Origin: Fasciola hepatica
Taxonomy: Eukaryota > Platyhelminthes > Trematoda > Plagiorchiida > Fasciolidae
Assembly (NCBI GenBank): GCA_948099385.1
Contig: CANUEZ040000002.1
Span: 372,001 to 436,000 of the forward strand
DNA: 64,000 bases
Direction of reading: 5' to 3'
Every line of letters starts with the position of its first letter. Position 1 is the stretch's first letter. Positions 1-10,656 of the stretch are shown here, in pieces. The position numbers and the translations under genes are program-made. The notes beneath the pieces were generated by a model. That model did no database searches. It was not told the DNA's origin and saw only the letters and a program-made list of their open reading frames with translations.

Positions 1-1990
1 CGTACATGGCAATGTTCGCAGGAAGGGCTGTCGGTAGACCGTATATATGGATCAGGAAAAGAAGAGGACCTAAGACCGACCCTTGGGGACCCTAGTTGTT
101 ACTGGAGGGGGGGTTGAGACAAAACATTCCCGACTTTAACCACAAAGGTGCGGTCGGTAAGAAAGCTACGTAGGATGGCCAACATGGAGCATGTGATCCC
201 GTATGTCTGCAGCTTATAAAGAAGAGGGGCATGTGGGACCTTATCGAAGGCCTTAGCAAAATCGATGAATACAGCATGTGAGAGCTGGCCATCATCATAG
301 GCTTTCGTTAGACTATCCATGACAGTAAGCATATTGGCGATGCATGACCTGCCAGGAAGAAACCCATGTTAGCACGGGGAGAGGATCTTATTTCTATGAA
401 GATGGGAAAGAATCTCACTCTTGAGAATTTCCTCAAAAATTTTGCTAGGGATGCTAGTGAGGCTTGTGGGTCTGTAACTAGAAGCAAGATATCTACTACC
501 CTTCTTATAGATGGGTGCGATCAATGCTTTTTTCCAGCTACTGGGGAAAACTCCATCGTCAACACATTGCTGAGAAAGCGAGGCATAAGGAGCAGCTAAT
601 GTATCCGCGGCTTCCTTGAGAATACGGGGGTGGATTAGGTCAGGACCCATAGAGCAATATTTGTTGAGCCGTCGGAAACCTTGAGCGACTGCACCAATGG
701 GAATAGTGATGCGGTTAGGGGTAGTGGTCAGAGATAACGGGTGCATGGTAGGTGGGATGATATGGGTGCGAAGCTAAAGTTTGTGCGGAAGTAGGAGCTG
801 AATGCCTCGGCTACTTGGCTAGGGGAAGTGATTGGAGATCCGGCACTATCTTTGAGAGCTAATGGCGTCGGAGCTGTACCCCTAAGATGGCGCATGTACT
901 GAAAGAAAAATGCCTTATTGGTCCGTGCTCGATCAGGTACAGATCGTTGGACTGCATTCTGATAGGACCTAATCTTGTCTTTGCATATGTTTCGTATGAT
1001 CCTGAAGTCTTCTGCATCACGGGCAAAGCCTGTGGCTTTATATCTAGCAAAGAGGCGTGCGCGTTCGTCTAGAATGCGCCTAATGGGGCGAGGGAGGGGT
1101 CGCTTAGCGGTCTGTGGGCGACGAATTCTGGGGACAAATAGCCTTTCAGCTAAGGAGATTAACTCTCTGGGATTCTCTGCCATTTCATCAGCAGAGTTAC
1201 CTGGGTTAGTTAAATTTAGCTGGGAGCGAAAAAATGCACAGACTTGGTCAAAATTGGTCCTTTTGAAGGATCTCAAAATTTTGATTTCTCGGAAAGAGGG
1301 GGCCATTTTACGATATAATCGAATCCAATGAAAATGTGATCACTTTTGCCGAGGGGCGTCAAGTAATGCACCACATCTATTAGGAACCGATCATTGGTGA
1401 TGACCAGGTCCAGTAGGGACGGGGCGTGGCCTGTGCGATATCTAGTCGGATCTTTCACGTTCTGCATCCATGAGCGTTTCAGTACGAGATCAAGGAGGGA
1501 TTTACCGAAAGTGATTTCCGGGGCATCAGCTCTTTGCCGGTTTGTACTGGGGGAGTTGAAGTCACCAGTGACTAACAGATGGGTGAAGTCTGTGTAGCTT
1601 TTCAGGGAGCCTAATAAATCTGAGACCTAGGCTGTCAGTTGAATTGCATGCGAGAGGACGTTAGACAACACCAAGCAATGGGGTGTCTGTCCTAGAGAGG
1701 TTAAACACGGCCCACAGACAATCAATACATGAAAAGAATGGGGTTGCCAGTAAAGTGGGAGGAGGGATCTAATTATCGTAGTATATGATGACTCCGCCGG
1801 CACGACCACTATTGGAGTCCTGCCTTACTGTGAAGTATCCCGGAATGGATATTTCGGCATCAAGTATGTCAGGGGTGAGCCAGGTTTCTGTGAGGGCTAT
1901 GATCTGAGGCTCCTTATCCACTGCAAGCTGCCGAAGCTCCGGGATCTTATTCAACACACTCGGGCAATTGCTGTAAAAACACTTGTGCAC
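1..1990 (-). pseudogene. ORF2 (endonuclease-RT) of element C, broken
   Basis: From right to left the pieces are: endonuclease N-terminus at about 1,769-1,990 (NCPSVLNK, then ALTETWLTPDI); a damaged middle; a surviving GDFNSP box near 1,555; endonuclease C-terminus at about 1,273-1,467 (SLLDLVITND, then GKSDH); linker at 728-1,306; RT fingers at 369-746 (MGPDLIHPRILK, then the YRP box); and RT palm start at 99-332 (VFIDFAKAFDKV) with QGSVLGPLLF before the edge. Each change of frame or stop between pieces is an inactivating lesion. The key endonuclease residues and the first RT aspartate are still readable. The second RT aspartate pair lies outside the window. Confidence 0.85.
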
Positions 1991-1994
1991 ATGC

Positions 1995-3212
1995 TCAGGA
2001 GTTGTTGCAGAATCGCCAGAGGCAGCTGGCTTTGGATTTGAGGAGGGGGAAAGAGGGGGATTTGAGGATGGAAAGGAGGTCCTTGGAGAGTCGGGGCTGA
2101 AGATATTGGGGAGCTAGTGGGTAAGCAGACTGCTGGGGGGACCGGTAGGTTTTGATGTCTAGTAACCTGGGGGGTATCAATCCAGGTGGACGGTCTACAT
2201 CCTTCGGTCTCCGAAAAGGGTGGGCTGCTTTTTGTGGTTTGCCCTTCTGCGCACTGCGTGATGCCCTGTTCTGAGCTTTCTTGTTGGTGAGCTTGTTTTT
2301 CATGACAGCACCAGATATATTTGCTGATGCTTTAACCTCCTCACTGCAGCTTTCAGTGGAAACAGGTTGCAGGTTCATGTCTGGGCTCAAGGGTGAGTGA
2401 CTCTCGTCCGTTGAAACAGTCTTGTTGGCTATGATGGGGCCTGGGATGCTTTTCGTAGGCAACAGATGTTTAGTGGCACTAGGCCTACTACTGGGAGTAC
2501 TTTCGGCGACGGGAAATGGTGTCAGTAGGGAAGCGAGGGATGGTGGGCATGCAGCTCGGTCTTCAAGGCGAGTTACCTGGACAACTGGCAGCACTCTGTG
2601 CTTAGGATCGGCGTTTTGTAGAATTTCTGGCTTAGCCTTCTCACTGCGGAGCCTCAGATGAAGTGGCTTATCAATGGATACGCCCTTGAGCCCTTTAATT
2701 TCCTCCTTGAGCTTTGCGGCCAAGGAAACAATTCGTTTGGCTGCATCTGTGGAACCCATTACAATGAGAATACCGTGAACTCGGTTGGTGCGTTTGGTTA
2801 CCAACCAAGTGGACCGACCTTTAAGTGGGCAAGGGAGCTTAAGGCGATTAAACACCTGGGCGTAGGTGTCATGAGGGTGATCTGAACTGAGGAAGCGACC
2901 CCAAAGGATGACTCGCTTGGAGCAATTCTCGGTATCTTGTAAAATCTTATCGGCGTCAAGAATTTGCTGCTCAGAAACTCTACAAACCTGATCGGCTGCC
3001 TGGGACACCGGGAGGGATTTTATTACCAAACTCCTCAGGCTGGTCAGCTCATCCTTAAGGGTGCGGACGGTGGCCCTTAGCTCGGCTATCTCTGCAGCCT
3101 GACTTTGGACTGCACATTTTAGTGCATCCGTTGTCAGCGCATTATGAAGGACCGTTTCGTCCGGATTGAGGAGTGAGGCATTGGCCACGGAGGGGGAATC
3201 GCACTGCCTCAT
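1995..3212 (-). CDS. ORF1 protein of element C (405 aa, intact frame)
   Basis: The 405-residue frame begins MRQCDSPSV. Residues about 35-75 have the heptad-like Leu/Ile/Ala spacing of a coiled coil (AAEIAELRATVRTLKDELTS). Residues about 95-200 resemble the nucleic-acid-binding fold of LINE ORF1 proteins (KRVILWGRF, then a basic segment). The last 150 residues are rich in Pro, Ser, Lys and Arg, as in the basic tails of these proteins. No PHD-like Cys/His cluster is visible, unlike families A and B. It ends where the endonuclease frame begins, and the two frames overlap around 1,988-1,997. The likely role is RNA binding in a retrotransposition particle; this is inferred from position and composition. 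Confidence 0.7.
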   Translation of the reverse strand: MRQCDSPSVANASLLNPDETVLHNALTTDALKCAVQSQAAEIAELRATVRTLKDELTSLRSLVIKSLPVSQAADQVCRVSEQQILDADKILQDTENCSKRVILWGRFLSSDHPHDTYAQVFNRLKLPCPLKGRSTWLVTKRTNRVHGILIVMGSTDAAKRIVSLAAKLKEEIKGLKGVSIDKPLHLRLRSEKAKPEILQNADPKHRVLPVVQVTRLEDRAACPPSLASLLTPFPVAESTPSSRPSATKHLLPTKSIPGPIIANKTVSTDESHSPLSPDMNLQPVSTESCSEEVKASANISGAVMKNKLTNKKAQNRASRSAQKGKPQKAAHPFRRPKDVDRPPGLIPPRLLDIKTYRSPQQSAYPLAPQYLQPRLSKDLLSILKSPSFPLLKSKASCLWRFCNNS

Positions 3213-3687
3213 GGGGAAAGTAGCCTCATCTGAGCAAGCGGTTATATCAATGGTGAGGGGAATTGACGTTATTCAGGATCCAGTCAGCACAGATAAAGAT
3301 AAACTTAAAAAGAAGGGGGACGAGCTGTGTGTTCTAAAAATTTCAAAAACAGCTACACTCACCGAGGGAGACGACAGCATCGCTGGTGTACCGCAGTTGT
3401 TGTATGTATGTTTTATCGAACTGGACCGAATAGACGTTTCCTATAACTGTACACACGTGTGTTCGTGAGCGTGACTGTTATTCGTGCCGCTCGGTTGGGA
3501 CGCCGACCTCTGAGAACACAATAAACATTCATTCAACGCAGTGCGTTCTTGTTACTTACGCTCGCGACCTGGTTTTCGTTGTGTGCTGAACCGTTAACAT
3601 AGCTCGGTGCATTCCGTTTCAGCTTACTTGAGTCGGTTTGCTGTCGAGAACTGAACCGTAAACCAAGAGGCTTGCTCGCTCAGAATC
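3213..3687. other. Leader of element C and unassigned DNA; weak LTR-like stretch
   Basis: No gene is seen. The left part is probably the 5' leader of element C. A stretch at 3,449-3,599 starts TGTACAC, contains AATAAA and ends GTTAACA. These are features of short LTRs, but no matching second copy and no target-site duplication is visible. Confidence 0.3.
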
Positions 3688-3907
3688 GAACAGTTGGAAC
3701 GGTCTGCCTGGTGAAATGGTAGATCTGCAGACAGTCCAATCCTCCAAAGATGCCCTAGATCGCAAGTGGTACGAGATCTTTCCTTTAGCAGGGATTCGAC
3801 GAAATACACTCGGCAGTGGTGGGTGCATAACTGGTGTGCATACCATTGAAGGAATTCTAGACGCTCGATTGGCCGTGGCCATTACCTGTCCTGTGCAGAC
3901 TGAACTT
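3688..3907 (+). mobile_element. 3' fragment of CR1-like family A with internal deletion
   Basis: The sequence from the GTTGGAACGG stretch onward matches the C-terminal codons and 3' UTR of the family A copies at 8.6-8.95 kb. About 170 bp of the UTR is missing, and the join falls just after GAGATCTTTCCTT. It ends in CCTGTGCAGACTGAACT with almost no tail repeat. Orientation is plus. It is too short to code for anything. Confidence 0.8.
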
Positions 3908-4689
3908 CTGTCGTGCAAGTGCCGCGCGGTACAGACTAAAGCTCCGGGAGCGGGAGAACGCTACTTTTGGCGCATCTTTCAAACATGCGCGATAACCGAT
4001 ACTCATCTCGGTTGATTATACAGCCAACGGTAACTAAACCATCATTACTATAAAAAAATGTTAAAGTTTCGCTTTGAAAAACCAGGAAATCACTTTCAAA
4101 ATCTGATAAGCTCTTCTACGTATCGCGACCTCAGCGAGAAAATATCGAAGAACTACCAACCAAAGCCGCGTCCGCAGCACCAACAGCCATCGCGGTCAGT
4201 GGCGGTGATAACCTTTATCACAGAGCTTATATACCCTTGTGGCACGCATTCAAACAAAAGTCGCACCATAACATTTCACGTCAATCTCATTTTCTACGGG
4301 CACCGATCCATCTGTTCCAACCGTTCCACATATAACAGTTCCACAACTTCAGTCGGGCTATATTTGAGCCCGTATGTTTAGACACTATCGCTCTCGTCTT
4401 TGAAATGAGTTTTTGAATAGTTTTGTGAATTAACCTAGTTTAATTCACAATACTCAGCGTATCATAATTGTATTTAAGAAGCGCCTTATCCGGAGAATAT
4501 TTTCATTTTCCTTGCAGTATTGCCGAGTAGTGTTCGGTGTTTTTTGAGGCGATGTTTCCTCGCTTCTAATCTTTCTCTTTGTTTTTGTTTTTGTGTTAGC
4601 GGGATTTACCTGCTAATGTCAGAGTGCGTATTTTGTGTTTGGGTAAAGAGCACTTGAGTTGTTTTTGGGGTTTTTGGTATGACACGCGT
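3908..4689. other. No recognised gene; possibly the 5' leader of element A1
   Basis: No coding pattern is recognised. The T-rich stretch at about 4,500-4,690 directly precedes the zinc-finger codons of A1 and resembles in style the leader of family B at 9.1-9.3 kb, so part of it is probably the untranslated leader of A1. Confidence 0.3.
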
Positions 4690-5798
4690 TTCCGACCCGT
4701 GTCTATCACCCAAGTGCGGAAAATGTGTGGTAAATGGTATAGAGTGCGAGATATGCAAGAGGTTGGCTCACCCAAGGTGTTCAGGAATATCGAAGGACAT
4801 CTATGTCCTTTATAAACAGAACCCCTGGGCTGAATGAGTCTGTGCCCCTTGCAAGAAGTCGGCCAGTCTGGCCTTGAAACTGCAGGCCCAAGGGCAGGAC
4901 CAACGCCCACCAGGTACTACCTCGGTCATAAGACCCGAACCACCGCATTCAGTTTGTAGTAAGTCGTTTGTGGAAGTAGTATCAACACCCGAGAGGACAA
5001 TCATCCGAGCGAATGGACCAGCTCTGAGAGCTTGCCAGGCGGTCGTTGCCTCAACTCATTTGAAGCAGACCGACGAGGGCCAGTGGACTGAGCAGAAGCC
5101 GAGAAGGGAAAGGCAGGTCAAAAAGAAGGGCGACTGTAATAGAGCGTAAGATGGGTTGGCTAGGGTGGATGACCCTGCCCTTCTGGTATTAGAAAACAAG
5201 GTGAAGGCCCTGTAGAGGCAATTCTTGTCGATGGGCAGGGTCTTAAGCCGCAGGCTTCTGATCCTAAACCAGGAATAACCCTCTATAAGGGAATCGAAGG
5301 CCAGGAGAGACATCGACAGGAGGAGGGTCTGCGACACTGCGAATCGCAGGTGTTCCGTAACCTCCTACTCTAAGAAGGGTGCACAGAGTGGGGACATGGA
5401 AGTCACCACTGGGGAACAAAGGCGAACTTCGTGCGAGACCAGTACTGGTGGAGTTCGCTGATGAGACTACCCGGGATAGACTACTGGCGAGGGCAGCGGT
5501 AGTGGCTCAGATTACCAAGGGCAGATACCACATTGTGTCGGACGAGCATGGGGTAAGGCCTGGTGGTCTAGCCCCGGGAGGTAACCTTGCTCGACCAGCC
5601 AGGGCGCTGGTGAGAAACCTAAAAGTTCAGCGGAATGCCGTACTCGGCCCCGACAATAGTAAAGAAGCCACGTGCGGGATCGCTAATAGTTGTAATTGGA
5701 GATGCGCTGGTAGAAGAGAATTGGCAGTACTGTCCGAAGATAGATGACAGTGCGACCCTTGCCAGTCTGGATGTTGTGGCCACTTCTATAGAGATGGA
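4690..5798 (+). pseudogene. ORF1 remnant of A1 (PHD-like zinc finger, then C-terminal domain)
   Basis: In frame 2 from 4,715 a Cys/His cluster reads C-x2-C, then C-x2-C, then H-x3-C, then an in-frame TGA (4,835-4,837), then VCAPC. This has the shape of the PHD-like finger seen intact in family B, where a Trp stands at the place of the stop. The frame stays open to a TAA at 5,147-5,149 and continues with more stops. A second piece at 5,379-5,747, in another frame, encodes RPVLVEFADETTRDRLLARA, which resembles the C-terminal nucleic-acid-binding part of CR1 ORF1 proteins. The gene is broken by several stops and frameshifts. Confidence 0.7.
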
Positions 5799-8718
5799 TT
5801 GGGAGTCGTCGGAAATTCTGGACCATCAGCCGGCTTCGTGCACCCTAGTGGGGACATCCGAAGCAAAAAACGGGTCATCATCTCAGGCGTTGCGCCTGAG
5901 AAACAGTCAGGAATGAATAACAAAGGACACCTAGGCGACGGAGCAAACGCGGTGGTGTTATATACTAACGCGTGTAGTATTAGAAACAAATGGGCGGAAC
6001 TTGCCAAAACCGCTGACGAGCAGAAAGCGTCAATAGTTGCCGTCAAGGAAACGTGGCTTTTTGAAGAAGACCATGTGCCAGGCCTAATAAGTAACGGTTT
6101 TGCAGTCTACAGGCAGGATCGGGAACAAGATCGCCTTGGTGGTGGAGTAGCCATCCTCGTTAGGTCAGGTGCAAACCACCTTGAGTCCCAGACCAAGATG
6201 TGCACTCGCAATATCCAGCTATGCGCCGTTACGATCATCCTTCCAGGCAAAAGGGTTAACGTCGTCTGTGTCTACAGGGCACCAAGCACAAACCACGAAG
6301 AGGACGTTTGTTTGCTGCGGACTTTGACTGAACTAGTTAAGGACGCACAAAAGACCCTCATAGTGGGTGACTTCAATCTCCCGCACATCGACTGGATGGC
6401 TGAGGTCTGCGTGCCGGGATCGGAGGAGCAAACCTACTTAGAATGGCTGCATGATAATGCGTTGCATCAGTATATTAGGGAGAATACCAGATATAGGACT
6501 GGATGCGTTCCATCCTTGCTGGATCTAGCTATAACGAACTTCCCCAACGATGTGGCTGGACTGCATTATTGTGCACCGCCGGGCAAGAGTGACCACGTGT
6601 GTGTCAAAATAGTTCTATGCATGCGGCAACCGAAGGTACCCTCAAGGCTGATTAGGAATTTCGGTAGTATGGACATAGATAGGCTTCGTAATAGGGCGAT
6701 GGGTTTGACCTGGGACGCGCCAGAGGAGGCTACTGTGGAGGAGCGCTGGCAGGCCATAAAGGGTACCCTGACTGCCCTACTGGAAGAGTTCGCACCCTTA
6801 AAACGAAGGAGTGGGGAGGGCAAACCCATGTGGTGGAAGGCTGCAATAGCCAAGGCCATCAGACGTAGAAACCGCTCTTGGAACCAGTACAAAGCTTCCG
6901 GCAGTCAGCTAGCCTGGAACCGCTATACGAAGCTGAGAAACGAGACTGTAAGCCTTTTGAGAACTTCCCAGCGGGAATTTGAGCTCAAATTGGCCCAGTC
7001 TGTAAGACAACAGCCGAAGAAGTTCTACAGCTATGTACAGTCTGAAGGCTCAACAAGAAATGCCGCAGGTCCGCTATCCACTAGAGAATATGGTATTATC
7101 ACTGATGACCAGGGCAAAGCAGACGCCCTGGGGGAATATTTTGGTAGTGTACATAGGATAGATAGTGGGGTACGAGTAGATCTGGCTCTGGTGCATCCTC
7201 CTCAGTTAAACGAGCTAGATCTCTCAGAGGAATGCGTGCGTAAGTACCTACAGGAGTTAAACAGCCACAAGTCAGCGGGCCCAGATGGCATTCATCCAGC
7301 TATCATCAAGCCGTTGGCGGATATCAGCTCCATCGGTATGCAGACTGTACAGATCCACGTTGGACCAGGGTAAGCTGCCTCAGGACTGAAAAGTCGCGGC
7401 AGTCGTGGCAATACATAAGAGTGGGCCCAAGTCGGATGTGCAGAACTACAGGCCGGTAAGCCTAACTAGCATTCTTTGTAAAGTCCTCGAGAAGATCATC
7501 CGTGCCCATATCTGTCAGCACTTACTGCAGCACTCCATGCCAAGCCCGGCGCAGCATGGATTCCTGAAAAATAGATCTTGCCTGACCAATCTCCTGTGCT
7601 TCTTAGATGAAGTAACTCGACGACTGGACGAAGGTAAGCAAGTTGAAGTATGCCACCTGGACTTTAGCAAGGCGTTCGACTCCGTTAATCATCGTCTTTT
7701 GCTACGCAAGATGGAGGCTTTCGGTATGGGTGGGCCAGTATATAGGTGACTGGGGGACTCCCTCTCTCACAGGACGCTTTACGTCAAAGTGGGGGACAGG
7801 TGCTCCAGTTTGGTGAACGTCACCAGTGGTGTACCTCAGGGATCCGTCCTAGGCCCGGTCCTATTCTTGTTATTTATTAATGACCTAGCATCCACTCTTC
7901 AATCACCCAGCTTTATTTTCGCGGATGATGTGAAGATTGTTGGATCTAAGGGTAGGGCGGACTTGGGCAGGGAAATAGGTACCGTCCTGAACTGGGCATA
8001 CAAATGGGACTTACCTCTAAACGCTCAAAAAAGCCATTTGTTGTCAAGGGCAACAGAGAGCCTAACTGTCGCTCATGATCAAGGGCTGTTCACTGTAGAG
8101 GCAGCCAGTAGGGTTAAAGACCTGGGGATCATCATGAAAAGTGACTTCAAATGGTCGGAGCAGAGCAACGCTGCCGCGCATAAGGCTCGTGGGGAGCTCT
8201 TTAGACTGCGATCAGCTTTATCCTGCCGGAAGCCGGAGGTATTCGTACCTATTTACATGGCTATAGTACGACCTCACTTAGAAGGTAGCGTGCAGGCTTG
8301 GTCACCCTTCTACAAAAAGGACGCCGCCTGTCTAGAGAAAGTCCAACGTCTCGCCACGCGAATGGTTGAAGGGCAGAGGGGTAAGACTTACGAGCAGAGA
8401 CTCTGTGACCTGAACCTCTTCTCGTTGGAAAGGAGGAGACGTCGAGGGGATCTCATAGAAACGTTCAAGGTAATGAAGGGCTTTTCTGGCCTTAGACCAG
8501 ATAGTCTATTCCAAGTGGCCGTAGACTCCAGAACAAGGGGACACGAAAAGAAGTTGATAAAAGCTCGATCTAGATTGATGGCTAGATCGCACTTCTTCAG
8601 CAACAGGGTTGTGAACAGTTGGAACGGTCTGCCTGGTGAAATGGTAGATCTGCAGACAGTCCAATCCTTCAAAGGTGCCCTAGATCGCAAGTGGTACGAG
8701 ATCTTTCCTTGTAGTTAG
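5799..8718 (+). pseudogene. ORF2 of A1: APE endonuclease plus reverse transcriptase, broken
   Basis: Endonuclease motifs in order: YTNACSIRNKW; VAVKETWL (Lys where Thr is usual, catalytic Glu kept); GGGVAIL; VCVYRAP; VGDFNLPHIDW; SLLDLAITN; GKSDH. RT motifs: SAGPDGIHPAI; YRPVSLTS; QHGFLKNRSCLTNLL; CHLDFSKAFDSVNH; GVPQGSVLGPVLF; FIFADDVKI. Both RT catalytic sites are intact. There are three lesions: a frameshift between about 7,320 and 7,345, a TGA at 7,387-7,389 and a TGA at 7,747-7,749, the last two at places where this family normally has Trp. The C-terminus ends at 8,718, two codons earlier than in A2 and A3 because of one base change. The frame was taken from the motifs, not from the first Met. 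Confidence 0.92.
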
Positions 8719-9224
8719 CCTTGAGTATATCAACTAGATGGATGACGGGTAGCACTGTGGTCCTTCTCGAGTATGTTTTAACAGACTTTTTCCCTCATTG
8801 CATACTGTCTCAGTGAACGTTTTAGCGGGGATTCGACGAAATACACTCGACAGTGGTGGGTGCATAACTGGTGTGCATACCATTGAAGGAATTCTGGACG
8901 CTCGATCGGCCGCGGCATTACCTGTCCTGTGCAGACTGAACTGAACTGTGAGTAGCCGCGTGGTTTGAATTTTCGAATTGCTGTCAGCGTTAGGCATTTT
9001 TGCATTGATTGGTGGAATAACACACGTTATTTCGCCAAACTAACGTATCTTAATTAGTATTTCGGTACGCGTACTTTTTGAAGAGTTCACTCTCTTCAAA
9101 AGAGTTTATTCCCTTCAAAAACTGAGTATACCTTTTGGTGTCCTTTTTGGTGTTTTTTGTTGGTGTCAGTGCAACTGATACCGGCTAACATATTTTGTGG
9201 CGCTTTTTCTAGTGTACTGTTTTT

Positions 9225-10642
9225 GTGGAACTTTTTAGTGTGCGGGTTTACTGCACCTGCCTTAGTGTACCGTTTGTGTCTGTTCAAAAGTTGTGTTATT
9301 GTACCACGGGTGTTCGAAACGAAATGAATGGGACAAAGGTTGATCCCATTGGCCAGGCAGTAAGCTGTGGGAACAAGGAATGCACGGACCTAGTGCAAGA
9401 TGAGGGAATTCAATGCGACCAGTGTTGCATTTGGTTTCATCAAAAGTGCTCCAAGCTGGAAGAGAAAGACTTCGAGCTGCACATCAAGTACCCATCGCTC
9501 AAGTGGATATGCGCCCATTGCTTTGCGTTTGCAAGGGAGTGCTCGCGTATAATTCGAGGCGAGCTGGGGAAAGGGGACACGAACGTGGAGCTGGAACCAA
9601 GACTAGAGAGAGCCGTTTCGATCCATAGCCTAGAGGGAAAGGAAAACCGGGTGCCAGAGCACAAAAATAAAAAAGGCAACCCAAGCCAAAGGGCAAAGAA
9701 GGAAAAGAGGTAGCAGGATTCACCAACGTGGGGAAAAGCCTCCTGGCGGAAGTGGAAGCCCTCAAGGAGCAGGTCAAACGCCTAGATTCAGTTCAGTTCC
9801 TTAGGGAGAACATTGTAAAAGACGGTAGAATCAGGAAGGAGGAAAACCGCCGGCATGTGACTGAGGTTCTTAGGATGGCTGGCCTACCTCCCACGACACC
9901 AATAGTCAAGTGCCATCGAATAGGACTATGGCGTGGAGCACAACCAGCGCCGCCACGACCCCTGGTAGTTGTATTCCACAGTGTCTACTGGAGGGATATG
10001 CTGCTGTCCAGGTCGGGAGCAGTTGAGGGCAACACGCAGGGAATGGTAAGGGTTACACCTGACAGCCCAGCATTTGTGAAACCGGCTAATGCCATAGTCT
10101 CGCTGAGAACGGGCACACCTGATCTTAAGAGGCCGAAGCTACATATAGCGAAACTGGAGATGACTCCTCTTGGGAAGTCAACACCTAAGGCCCAAGGAGT
10201 AATCCAGGTACCAAAGGTGGCTTCAGGCTCCGGTATACAAAATGCCAAAGATCAGAAAGTTCGAAAGACCAAAAAGAAGGGGACTCACAGGGCATTTAGT
10301 CCGGTTGGTGTTGAGAACGTGCAGCCAGCCAGCCCGATTCTAAAGGATACCCCCAAGAAGTCCTCTCTGGTGCACCCAGCGAAGTTGGAGGTATCAGAGG
10401 GAAAAGCCGAGGAAACCAGTTGGGCTGAGGTGGTCGCAAGACCATCCCGGCCCATCGGTACGGCGACTCAAAAGGGGGTAACGTCCTTTGTGCATGTCGA
10501 GCCTGACACTGGGGCGACGGGTGGAAAAGAAAAAGCCACGACACTCAGAGTCTCACTCGATATGCAAGATGCTGCACTGCCGACACCCTTAGAGGCAAAA
10601 AACGGGGCATCACCTCGGAGATTGCGCCCGAGGATACCCTAG
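9225..10642 (+). pseudogene. ORF1 of B1: PHD-like zinc finger and coiled-coil protein, frameshifted
   Basis: The first piece (9,225-9,713) carries a clear PHD-like finger: SCGNKEC, then QCDQCCIWFHQKC, then LKWICAHC, giving C4-H-C3 spacing over about 50 residues. The likely natural start is the ATG near 9,324 (MNGTKVDPIG). The second piece (9,728-10,642, next frame) begins GKSLLAEVEALKEQVKRLD, a short coiled coil, then CHRIGLWRG and a basic Pro-rich tail. The frames change near the A-rich stretch at 9,663-9,680, so a one-base indel has probably split one protein of about 440 aa. PHD-like fingers in ORF1 are known in some CR1 lineages; the role here is inferred. Confidence 0.8.
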
Positions 10643-10656
10643 CCTTAGAATTAGCA

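Larger units (their letters stand above)
1..3480 (-). mobile_element. CR1-like non-LTR retrotransposon C, incomplete at left edge
   Basis: Read on the minus strand this gives ORF1, then an APE-type endonuclease, then the start of a reverse transcriptase, in the order expected of a CR1-like LINE. The RT runs off the left edge just after the QGSVLGPLLF box, so the catalytic FADD/YADD box and the 3' end are outside the window. ORF1 is open over 405 codons but ORF2 is broken several times, so the copy is dead. The sequence differs clearly from families A and B, so this is a third lineage. The 5' limit near 3,480 is a guess. Confidence 0.85.
4690..8948 (+). mobile_element. CR1-like non-LTR retrotransposon A, copy 1
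   Basis: This is the most complete A copy: ORF1 remnant with zinc finger, endonuclease, reverse transcriptase, 3' UTR and a short ACTGA tail ending at about 8,948. Family B starts at once. Only this copy keeps the zinc-finger half of ORF1, because the tandem-duplicated unit begins at 5,149, inside ORF1. Compared with A3, its 3' UTR lacks 61 bp after position 8,819. All three A copies share the same ORF2 stops and frameshift, so none is active. Confidence 0.9.

Noticed and set aside
6566..6892. Minus-strand frames of 60-110 codons under A and B ORF2
   Set aside because: They are antisense shadows of the endonuclease and RT codons and recur only because the unit is duplicated.
7387..7749. UGA read as tryptophan (alternative genetic code)
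   Set aside because: TAG and TAA also interrupt the same genes, the K2P gene uses TGG for Trp and ends on TGA, and NOL12 uses TGG for Trp. Ordinary decay explains the stops.
5799..8718. Reverse transcriptases as retrons, group II introns or other bacterial RT systems
   Set aside because: They are fused to APE endonucleases or lie in BEL/Pao order, sit among spliced genes and have LINE tails.
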